Part shown: positions 52,256 through 58,607 of the stretch, piece after piece | Layout: each line of letters starts with the position of its first letter | Numbering within the stretch: the stretch's first letter is position 1 | Assembly (NCBI RefSeq): GCF_040676675.1 | Contig: NZ_JBFAPK010000031.1 | Location: 46,894 to 110,893 of the forward strand | DNA: 64,000 nucleotides | Origin: JBFAPK01 sp040676675 | Lineage (GTDB): Bacteria > Actinomycetota > Actinomycetes > Mycobacteriales > Micromonosporaceae | Reading direction: 5' to 3' | Notes under the pieces: model-generated | Told to the model about the DNA's origin: nothing | Seen by the model: the letters and a program-made list of their open reading frames with translations, nothing else | The model's database searches: none | Program-made: the position numbers and the translations under genes

Positions 52256-52280
52256 GTCAAGTAGCTACTAGCAACTTGAC
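52256..52280. promoter_or_regulatory. operator-like dyad between divergent AICE genes
   Basis: GTCAAGT (52256-52262) and ACTTGAC (52274-52280) are perfect inverted arms 11 bp apart. TTGACA/TTGACG hexamers point outward on each strand, and the core AGTAGCTACT is echoed by AGTGACTACT at 52291. Expected binding site for a regulator, perhaps the adjacent HTH protein. Confidence 0.55.
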
Positions 52281-52323
52281 GATCTGGCGAAGTGACTACT
52301 CGGCACCTGAATAGCCTGCCGGT

Positions 52324-52524
52324 ATGGGTCGCCACCTGTACGGGCCGCAGGAGCTGCAAGATCGGCTTGGCGTGTCTCGGCAACGGGTGCAGCAGTTGAT
52401 CCAGCGCCCCGACTTTCCCGAGCCGTACGACCGTTTGGCGATGGGGTCGGTGTGGCGTATCGAGGATGTTGAGGCGTGGATCAGCAAGTACCGGCCGCAT
52501 CTGAACGCGCCGGACGAGGCGTAG
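52324..52524 (+). CDS. small AlpA/MerR-type HTH DNA-binding protein
   Basis: 66 residues. YGPQELQDRLGVSRQRVQQL is the HTH, and SVWRIEDVEAWISKYRPHL the wing, the pattern of AlpA/excisionase-like proteins. A regulator or second directionality factor of the AICE; the usual xis is next to int at 60788, so regulation is more likely. Confidence 0.75.
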   Translation: MGRHLYGPQELQDRLGVSRQRVQQLIQRPDFPEPYDRLAMGSVWRIEDVEAWISKYRPHLNAPDEA

Positions 52525-52530
52525 CCGGGC

Positions 52531-53067
52531 CTACCGCTCTGCGGTGACGTAGCTGTCGATTCCCCGTGCGGCGTCGTCGGGCTCGGTCACCAGCGTGTTG
52601 ATCGTCAGGTCCGCCTCTGCCGTGATGTGCTTGGTCTCGTCCCAGGCTTTGAGCCGTTCGGCGGTGTCTCCGGTGCCGCGTTCCTTGATCCGGATTTCGG
52701 CGGTCTCACGTGGGCACCACAGGAACGCGACGGTCCAGCGTGCCTCGGGGGTTGCCTGGATGACGGCGTTGATGGCCTCGACCTGGCCGAGGTGCAGCAC
52801 GGGGATTTGTCGGGCGAGTCGGGCGACGAGTTCGGGTCGGTCGACGGCGTACGTGGCCCCGTAGCGGTGGTTCTCCCAGACGATCTCGCCTCGGTCGCGG
52901 AGTTCGTTGAGCGCGTCCGGGGTGGTCATCCGGTAGCCGGCCGTGCGGCCTGGTCCGGCCTTGAGGCGGGGGAACAGCTCGTAGCGCCCGTTCAGGGCGT
53001 GTAGTCGGCGGGTGATGGTGTCTTTGCCGGCCGCTGGGGGGCCGTAGAGGATGAGGCCGCGGTTCAT
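52531..53067 (-). CDS. P-loop kinase (guanylate-kinase-like), AICE control block
   Basis: 178 residues from ATG 53067, overlapping the GntR-kinase stop by ATGA. Walker A LYGPPAAGKDTITRR, then an LID-like Arg region (GPGRTAGYRMTTPDALNELR), VWENHRYGATYAVDR, LHLGQVEAINAVIQATPEAR and a C-terminal Thr/Asp-rich end. Resembles guanylate kinase or a related small-molecule kinase. It is unusual for a transfer element to carry such an enzyme; it may tune the GntR-kinase fusion or sense nucleotides. Confidence 0.72.
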   Translation of the reverse strand: MNRGLILYGPPAAGKDTITRRLHALNGRYELFPRLKAGPGRTAGYRMTTPDALNELRDRGEIVWENHRYGATYAVDRPELVARLARQIPVLHLGQVEAINAVIQATPEARWTVAFLWCPRETAEIRIKERGTGDTAERLKAWDETKHITAEADLTINTLVTEPDDAARGIDSYVTAER

Positions 53068-53918
53068 GCGGCCGTGCTTCCGAGGATCGTGGCGACCAGC
53101 TCTTTGGCCTGCTTCTGAAGCGGTACGCCGGAGGCGCAGTTGTCGACCAGGACGTGAGGCACGGCGGGGCGGAACGTCACGTCGACGTTGTTGAGGTAGC
53201 TGGGCCAGTCGGCGAGCTTGGCGGCGTCGCGGGCCGCGCCCCGGTGGCGGATGTAGGTGTGCATGGTGTCCGCGTCGCAGTACACCCACACGAACGTGGT
53301 GGTGGCGTTCATCGCCGCGTGGCTGGCCTGGATGCGGTCGAGCCATGCCGAGTCGTTGAACTCGCGGATGAACGGGGCGGTGACGATGGCGCTGTTCCCG
53401 CACGCGATGTTCTCGTTCGTGGCCGCTGCTAGGGCCTCGTACTCCCGGGGTCGGATCAGGTTGAGGTAGTCGCTGGACTCCCGGTCGTGCGGTGACTTGC
53501 CCAGGATCTCTAGGGCAGCCTCGACAACCGGCCGGGTGAGCGTGTCCTTGTCGAGCATCGGCCAGCCGGTCTCTCGGGCGAGGATGCGGCCAAGCTCGGT
53601 CTTGCCGCTGCCGGCGTACCCGCCGATGAGGATCACGCGGGGGGTACGCAACCGGATCTCGTTGCCCTGGGCCTGGTGGGGCGCGTGGACGACCCGCTTG
53701 GATCTGGACTTGCTGATGATCAGGCCCTCTTCGGCGAGGAGCTTCATGGCCTCGGAGATCGTGAAGACGCTGACGCCCCAGCGTTCGGCCAGCTCGCGTG
53801 TTGTGGGGAGTACGTCGCCGTCGCGTAGGACGCCTGCCTCGATGTCGTTGCGCAGGTTGCGGGCTACTTGCTGGTGGAGCGAGTCGGCGCGGGTGAGCCG
53901 GGACTGAGGGGATGACAT
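53064..53918 (-). CDS. GntR-type HTH fused to P-loop kinase domain
   Basis: 284 residues. N-terminal GntR winged helix (about 10-80: LHQQVARNLRNDIEAGVLRD, TTRELAERWGVSVFTISEAM, LAEEGLIISKSRSKRVV) fused to a kinase-like P-loop domain (about 95-284: RVILIGGYAGSGKTELGRIL Walker A, LDKDTLTRPVVEAALEILGK, TTTFVWVYCDADTMHTYIRH with an RHRG basic segment). It replaces the normal GntR effector domain (KorSA/TraR group of AICEs) with an ATPase/kinase. Probably the repressor of transfer genes, acting through the repeats at 53977-54073. Confidence 0.8.
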   Translation of the reverse strand: MSSPQSRLTRADSLHQQVARNLRNDIEAGVLRDGDVLPTTRELAERWGVSVFTISEAMKLLAEEGLIISKSRSKRVVHAPHQAQGNEIRLRTPRVILIGGYAGSGKTELGRILARETGWPMLDKDTLTRPVVEAALEILGKSPHDRESSDYLNLIRPREYEALAAATNENIACGNSAIVTAPFIREFNDSAWLDRIQASHAAMNATTTFVWVYCDADTMHTYIRHRGAARDAAKLADWPSYLNNVDVTFRPAVPHVLVDNCASGVPLQKQAKELVATILGSTAA

Positions 53919-53976
53919 GGGTTTCCTCTCGCAGCGGGGGAGCGGGACTCGCTGAGCTACCAGAGCATACCAGTTG

Positions 53977-54073
53977 CCTAACAGATGTTAGGTGCGTCTC
54001 CGCAGGTAGATCTGCAACTTTGATCCAAGTCTCTCCATAACAGTTGACTCGTCTCCATATCAGTTGTTAGCTT
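53977..54073. promoter_or_regulatory. GntR-type operator repeats and promoter of the transfer operon
   Basis: A palindrome CCTAACA-GA-TGTTAGG (53977-53992) lies toward the GntR-kinase gene. On the other side are two 15-bp direct repeats TCTCCATAACAGTTG and TCTCCATATCAGTTG (54032-54046, 54052-54066; 20 bp apart), overlapping a promoter TTGACT (54044) - 18 bp - TAGCTT (54068) reading toward the transfer genes. CAGTTG and TGTTAG words recur. This fits repression of both transcripts by the divergent GntR-kinase. Confidence 0.65.
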
Positions 54074-54148
54074 CATGGCCCCGGGTGATCAACCCGGGCG
54101 GGTCAAGCCCGTTGACCCGTTCGACGTGTCTTCTGGAGGACGCGAGCC

Positions 54149-54409
54149 ATGCAGGCAACACCTACCCCCGGCCCGATGGACGCAGACCCCACCGCCGAGG
54201 ACCTGGCTGCGATCGAGCGGGAGTGGCCGCTGATCGAGGCGGAGTTGGCGCTGTTGGACGCCGAGATCATCGCTCTCAACGCTGAGCACGGGCCGTCGCT
54301 GCTGGACCGGCGCCGCATCCGCCAGGCCGAACGGGTGGTTATCCGGGAAGCCGCTGCTCTGGCCGAGCTGCTGGCCGAAGCGCCGCGCGTGTGGAAGGCG
54401 GTCGCCTGA
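54149..54409 (+). CDS. DUF6284 family protein
   Basis: 86 residues, GGAGGA ahead of ATG 54149. Helical: LAAIEREWPLIEAELALLDA, EIIALNAEHGPSLLDRRRIR, QAERVVIREAAALAELLAEA. First gene of the transfer operon in many AICEs. Function unknown. Stop and next start overlap (TGATG). Confidence 0.85.
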   Translation: MQATPTPGPMDADPTAEDLAAIEREWPLIEAELALLDAEIIALNAEHGPSLLDRRRIRQAERVVIREAAALAELLAEAPRVWKAVA

Positions 54410-55215
54410 TGACCACGCCGACCAGCGTCTACCCCCGGCCGATCGAAGACCTGATGCCCGCCGCCCGCGCCCTGGCCGACAGGCTCGGCAAGGTTCCGTC
54501 CCGGAACCTGCTGATGCGGGAACTCAAGGTGGGTTCGCCCAAGGCAACCGCTGTGCGGGACGCTCTGGCCGCCGCCGAGTTCGCCCCGGCCGCGCCGCCC
54601 GCCCCGACCCCGGTGGACGAGTCACCGGCCCCGTCGGTGGACCCGGTGCCGGAGCCTCCGGCAACCGGGACCGAGCCGGAACCGGCACCGGTCGACACCG
54701 CCACGGTGCCGGTGGTGTCCGCGCCGGTCGCGGTGGACGGACACCCGGGTACCAACATCACCAGCGACCCGGTTCCGGCCGCGCGCAAGCCCATGCGGTC
54801 ATGGGTGTTGCTGTTGCTGGCCGCGCCCGCGTTCGTGGCCATCTGGTCCGGGTGGGTCGGACTCGGCGGGCTCACCGGGTTCGGGGTGGTGCACCCGCTC
54901 CCAGGTATCTGGGACAGCTTCTCCCTGAACACGGCGATCACGTTGCCGATCGGGGTGGAGGCGTACGCCGCATACGCCCTGCGGGCGTGGCTGTCCGGCT
55001 CGGCGGTCCCGCCTCGGGCGCGCAAGTTCGCCCGTACGTCGGGCATCGGCTCACTGCTGCTGGGTGCGCTCGGCCAGGTGGCCTATCACCTCATGGAGGC
55101 CGCCGGGGTGACCGCGGCGCCATGGCAGATCACGACTCTCGTGGCCTGCCTGCCGGTGGCCGTGCTCGGCATGGGTGCCGCACTGGCTCACCTGCTGCAC
55201 AGCGACGAGGACTAG
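54409..55215 (+). CDS. SpdB-like membrane protein (intramycelial spread)
   Basis: 268 residues from ATG 54409. N-terminal DNA-binding-like helices (about 10-50, RALADRLGKVPSRNLLMREL with VGSPKATAVRDAL), a Pro/Val-rich linker (about 58-120), then four membrane helices (about 130-260: SWVLLLLAAPAFVAIWSGWV, FSLNTAITLPIGVEAYAAYA, GIGSLLLGALGQVAYHLMEA, LVACLPVAVLGMGAALAHLL). Matches Spd/DUF2637-like proteins that accompany TraSA and help spread within the recipient mycelium. Confidence 0.75.
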   Translation: MTTPTSVYPRPIEDLMPAARALADRLGKVPSRNLLMRELKVGSPKATAVRDALAAAEFAPAAPPAPTPVDESPAPSVDPVPEPPATGTEPEPAPVDTATVPVVSAPVAVDGHPGTNITSDPVPAARKPMRSWVLLLLAAPAFVAIWSGWVGLGGLTGFGVVHPLPGIWDSFSLNTAITLPIGVEAYAAYALRAWLSGSAVPPRARKFARTSGIGSLLLGALGQVAYHLMEAAGVTAAPWQITTLVACLPVAVLGMGAALAHLLHSDED

Positions 55216-55218
55216 CTC

Positions 55219-55274
55219 CGCCCGGCGGCGCGGCCCACGGCCTCGCAAACCAGCGCCCCGCCGCCGGCCCTGCC
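55219..55274 (+). repeat. 56-bp intergenic repeat, copy 1
   Basis: CGCCCGGCGGCGCGGCCCAC...CGCCGCCGGCCCTGCC directly after the SpdB-like stop. Differs from copy 2 at one base (C at 55257 instead of G), which breaks one pair in its hairpin (CCGGCGGCGCGGC against the far arm). Confidence 0.9.
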
Positions 55275-55305
55275 CATCCAAGATCCGGACCTGGGAGAAG
55301 ACGTC

Positions 55306-55596
55306 ATGGGGTTCTTCAACAGCAAGAAGAAGCGGGACGAGACGGTGCCGCAGACGCCGCAGTGGGAGAAGCCGCCGCCCGGCGGTACGGCTGCTCAACG
55401 CCGGTCCGCCGCCCTGCGTCGTGAGCAGGAGCTGATGGCCGCCATCGAGAGGCGCGGTAAGCGGCTCGGCATGAGCACCGGCCGAATCATCGACGTGCAG
55501 AGCGCGGCGCGGGATGAAATCCGGCGACGCGGAATGAGCTACGAGCAGATGCCTCCGGGCGACCCGGAGATGGACTTCGACCTGTACGGAATTTGA
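55306..55596 (+). CDS. conserved AICE small protein
   Basis: 96 residues, GGGAGAAG before ATG 55306. Starts with a Lys-rich GFFNSKKKRDE, then Pro/Gly-rich segment and helical RRSAALRREQELMAAIERRG with MSTGRIIDVQSAARDEIRRR, ending MDFDLYGI. No membrane helix. Found as a linker gene between spd and tra genes; function unknown. It is framed on both sides by the same 56-bp repeat. Confidence 0.7.
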   Translation: MGFFNSKKKRDETVPQTPQWEKPPPGGTAAQRRSAALRREQELMAAIERRGKRLGMSTGRIIDVQSAARDEIRRRGMSYEQMPPGDPEMDFDLYGI

Positions 55597-55599
55597 TCT

Positions 55600-55655
55600 C
55601 GCCCGGCGGCGCGGCCCACGGCCTCGCAAACCAGCGCCGCGCCGCCGGCCCTGCC
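55600..55655 (+). repeat. 56-bp intergenic repeat, copy 2
   Basis: Same sequence as copy 1 with one change. Here CCGGCGGCGCGGC pairs exactly (13 bp) with GCCGCGCCGCCGG, about 20 bases apart, so the transcript can form a stable hairpin just before the TraSA gene. Confidence 0.9.
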
Positions 55656-55693
55656 ATCCCGAGAACGCATCCCTTGATGGAGGAACCCTCATC

Positions 55694-57898
55694 ATGGCAA
55701 CGAACCCTGATGATCGCTTCGACTGGCAGGCTGCCGAAGCCGAGCTGTTCGCCGATGGTGCGGAGGTGGTCGAACTGGCCGCGCGGCGGCGGAAGCCTGC
55801 CGATGGCGTGAAGTCGTTCGCGGTGGACCTGGACGACGAGGCGGACGACCAGGAGGGGGACGGCCCGGTGCCGGTCGACCCGCCCCGGGTGGCCGAGCCG
55901 TCGGCGTTCGCGTCGGTGATGGCGGGCAAGACCGCGACTCGCCGGCCGATCGTTCCCGCTTGGCTGCGGTCGCGTGCCGAGCTGCGAACCGCCGGCCGGT
56001 GGGTGCTGTCGCACTACTCGCACGTGAGCCTCTACCACCTGACCCGGTCGCCCAAGTACGCCGGCCGGCTGGCGTGGCGGGCACCGTTCGGCGTGGCGCG
56101 GCTGCTGGCGCACACCGTCCGGTGGGTGTCGGACGCGGAGGGCATCCCCGTGCGCCTGGCCGCAGTCCGCCGTGAGGACGCCGAGCTGTACCTCAAGCTG
56201 TCCCGGCAGCGGGACGCGCGGGTGCGCTGGCGCGGCATTGTGGTCACGGCCGTTCTGCTGCTCGGCCTGCCCACCGTGGCGGTGCTGCTGGCCTTGGCTG
56301 GTTCGTGGCAGCGGTGGGCTATCCTCGCCGGCGCCGTGGTCCTGTTCGGGCTGGCCGGGACTCCGGCGGACAAGCCGCTGTTGGACGTGGCCGCGGTGAC
56401 CCCTCGCGCCCGGAAGCTCTCGGCCGATGTGGTGACGCGGGCGTTCCTGGCCGCCTCTTTGTGCAAGCCGGACGACCTGATCAGCTTCCCGATGCCGATC
56501 ATGCGCGACGGTCCCGGTTGGCGTGCGGTGGTTGACCTGCCGTTCGGGGTGACGGCGGACAAGGCCATCAAGAAGCGGACCGAGTTGGCCGCCGGTTTGG
56601 ACCTGGACGAGGTGCAGGTGTGGCCGGAGCGGGTTCGCGGTAGCGCGGGTTCGGCCCGTCGGTTGTCGTTGTGGGTGGCCGATGAGGACCCGTACGCCAA
56701 GCCGTCCGGCCTGTGGCCGCTGATCGACAAGGGGACCGTGGACATCTTCGCGGCGTTCCCGTTCGGCCAGGACCAGCGCGGCCGGCCGGTGCCGCTGCTG
56801 CTGATGTTCACGTCCCTGCTGGTGGGCGCCATCCCAAGGATGGGGAAGACGTTCGCCGCGCGGTTGCCGGTGCTGGCCGCCGCCCTGGATCCGATCGTGG
56901 AGCTGCACGTGTACGACGGCAAGGGCGGGCAGGACTGGCGGGCGTTCGAGCGCATCGCCCACCGCGCCGGCTACGGCGTACGGGACGACACCGTGGAAGC
57001 GCTGGTGGAGGATCTGCGGGCGCTGGTGGTGGACATGAACCGCCGGTACGACACGATCGCCACGCTGCCGCCGGACCTGTGCCCGGAATCCAAGGTCACC
57101 CGGCAGATCGCGGAGAAGCGGTCGCTGAAGCTGTGGCCGGTGCTGGTGGCGATCGACGAGTTCCAGCGCTACTCGGGCCACCAGGTGCACGGGGACGAGA
57201 TCGTCTCTTTGTTGACGGAGCTGTGCAAGGTCGGCCCGTCGGTCGGGATCATGATCCTGCTGGCCACGCAGAAGCCGGACGGCAAGGCCGTGCCGACCGA
57301 CCTGCGCGACAACATCGGTACCCGCTTCGCGCTCAAGACGATGACGTGGCAGTCGTCGGAGGCGGTGTTGGGGGCGGGTTCGTACCCGGCCGGCTACGAC
57401 TCGTCCCGCTTCCAGCGCGCCCACAAGGGGGTGGGCATCCTGCTCGGCGCCGACGACTCCGGCGCCGTGGAAGAGGCCGTAACGGTGCGAACCAACCTGG
57501 CCAAAACCGAACACGTGGAGAAGATCGTCACCCGCGCCCTGGCACTCCGTCAGGCCGCCGGCACCCTCACGGGCCACGCCGTCGGCCAGGCACCCGAGGT
57601 GCCTGCCGGCACGGCGGACACGCTGTTGGACGACATCCTCACCGTCGTACCGCCGACGGAGGCAAAGGTGTGGTCAGAGACCGTCGTGGCGAGGCTTGCC
57701 GACCTCCGGCCCGACGTCTACGCCGGGTGGGAACCCGCGCAACTCGCCGCCGCGCTCAAGCCGCACCACGTCCCGGTCGGCCGACAGGTCTGGGGCACCG
57801 ACCCGACCACCGGCAAGGGCGCCAACCGCAAGGGCATCCACCGCGACGACATCACCACCGCCGTAACCGAACGTGACCGACGGCGGCGGGCCGGATAG
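55694..57898 (+). CDS. FtsK/SpoIIIE-like DNA translocase for conjugal transfer (TraSA-like)
   Basis: 734 residues, GGAGGA upstream of ATG 55694. N-terminal cytoplasmic part, two membrane helices (about 175-200 and 204-222: GIVVTAVLLLGLPTVAVLLA, WAILAGAVVLFGLAG), then the motor domain (about 330-620): Walker A GAIPRMGKTFA (degenerate but with Lys-Thr), Walker B PVLVAIDEFQRY, sensor LLATQKPDGKAVPTDLRDNI. The C-terminal 100 residues (AKVWSETVVARLADLRPDVY) act like the DNA-recognition winged helix of TraB/FtsK. Moves the double-stranded element to the recipient. The AICE hallmark gene. Confidence 0.93.
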   Translation: MATNPDDRFDWQAAEAELFADGAEVVELAARRRKPADGVKSFAVDLDDEADDQEGDGPVPVDPPRVAEPSAFASVMAGKTATRRPIVPAWLRSRAELRTAGRWVLSHYSHVSLYHLTRSPKYAGRLAWRAPFGVARLLAHTVRWVSDAEGIPVRLAAVRREDAELYLKLSRQRDARVRWRGIVVTAVLLLGLPTVAVLLALAGSWQRWAILAGAVVLFGLAGTPADKPLLDVAAVTPRARKLSADVVTRAFLAASLCKPDDLISFPMPIMRDGPGWRAVVDLPFGVTADKAIKKRTELAAGLDLDEVQVWPERVRGSAGSARRLSLWVADEDPYAKPSGLWPLIDKGTVDIFAAFPFGQDQRGRPVPLLLMFTSLLVGAIPRMGKTFAARLPVLAAALDPIVELHVYDGKGGQDWRAFERIAHRAGYGVRDDTVEALVEDLRALVVDMNRRYDTIATLPPDLCPESKVTRQIAEKRSLKLWPVLVAIDEFQRYSGHQVHGDEIVSLLTELCKVGPSVGIMILLATQKPDGKAVPTDLRDNIGTRFALKTMTWQSSEAVLGAGSYPAGYDSSRFQRAHKGVGILLGADDSGAVEEAVTVRTNLAKTEHVEKIVTRALALRQAAGTLTGHAVGQAPEVPAGTADTLLDDILTVVPPTEAKVWSETVVARLADLRPDVYAGWEPAQLAAALKPHHVPVGRQVWGTDPTTGKGANRKGIHRDDITTAVTERDRRRRAG

Positions 57899-57909
57899 CC
57901 CTCAGCGGG

Positions 57910-57998
57910 CCGCTAGGTCTAGCCCCCTCACCCGCTAGACCTAGCGGCACCGCTAGCCCTCCATCTTTACCCCTGCCAGGACGCTAGCGACCTAGCGG
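57910..57998. repeat. CTAG-rich repeat cluster between transfer and replication genes
   Basis: CCGCTAGGTCTAGC (57910-57923) and GCTAGACCTAGCGG (57934-57947) form a perfect 14-bp inverted repeat. CTAG occurs seven times in 83 bp (57913, 57919, 57935, 57941, 57953, 57984, 57992) although it is rare in this genome. The gene-free 142 bp between TraSA and the next genes may hold a transfer (clt) or replication origin, or a terminator. Confidence 0.75.
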
Positions 57999-58040
57999 CC
58001 TTGGCCCTTCACGCCCAAAAACCGGCCCCTGGAGGCTGTT

Positions 58041-58292
58041 GTGCACTCCCTCGCCCTGCTCGCTAGCCTGCTTTGCCCCACCCTCACCCTGCTCACGATC
58101 GGTTACGCCGCTGTCTGCGCCGGATCGCCATTCGGACCCTGCCGCACCTGCCACGGCGCCGGCCGGCACCGCTCCCGGCTCGGCCGGATCGTCCGCGACT
58201 GCCACCGCTGCGACGGCACCGGCCGACGCATCCGCTACGGCCGCCACCTCTGGAACGAGATCCGCGCCGAGTACCGCAACGGCACCCGATGA
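58041..58292 (+). CDS. small membrane-anchored zinc-finger protein (DnaJ-type CxxCxGxG)
   Basis: 83 residues, GGAGG then GTG 58041. One N-terminal helix (LALLASLLCPTLTLLTIGYA) and a DnaJ-like zinc module: CRTCHGAGRHR and CHRCDGTGRRI, i.e. two CxxCxGxG half-sites. Recurs in AICE backbones next to TraSA; role unknown. Stop and next start overlap (ATGA at 58289). Confidence 0.75.
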   Translation: MHSLALLASLLCPTLTLLTIGYAAVCAGSPFGPCRTCHGAGRHRSRLGRIVRDCHRCDGTGRRIRYGRHLWNEIRAEYRNGTR

Positions 58293-58573
58293 GCCGCAAC
58301 CACACGCCGTGGTGCGCGCGGGATCACCGCTGCAACCTCGCCGAACACCGCTCGCCGGAAATCGTGGTCGACCTGCCCGGCTACGGCCGCGCCGTCCTCG
58401 TCCGCGTCCGCACCGACGACGGCCGCGAACAGGCCGAGATCCGCGCCCGCGTCGCCCTGGTCGAGACCGAGCCCGTCGCCCGCCGGCAACTCGCCTGCCT
58501 GCTCGGTGACCTCCGCCAGCTCGTCACCCGCGCCGCCGTCAACGGTCGCCCCCGGCCGCGCCGCACCCCCTGA
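58289..58573 (+). CDS. conserved AICE protein (DUF6907-like)
   Basis: 94 residues from ATG 58289. Begins NHTPWCARDHRCNLAEHRSP (Cys/His cluster), then IVVDLPGYGRAVLVRVRTDD and ARRQLACLLGDLRQLVTRAA. Similar small C/H-rich proteins are found in actinomycete mobile elements. Function unknown. Followed by the rep gene after 34 bp. Confidence 0.65.
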   Translation: MSRNHTPWCARDHRCNLAEHRSPEIVVDLPGYGRAVLVRVRTDDGREQAEIRARVALVETEPVARRQLACLLGDLRQLVTRAAVNGRPRPRRTP

Positions 58574-58607
58574 CCCGCCTCCTCATCTCTGGAAAGGAGG
58601 TCACCTC

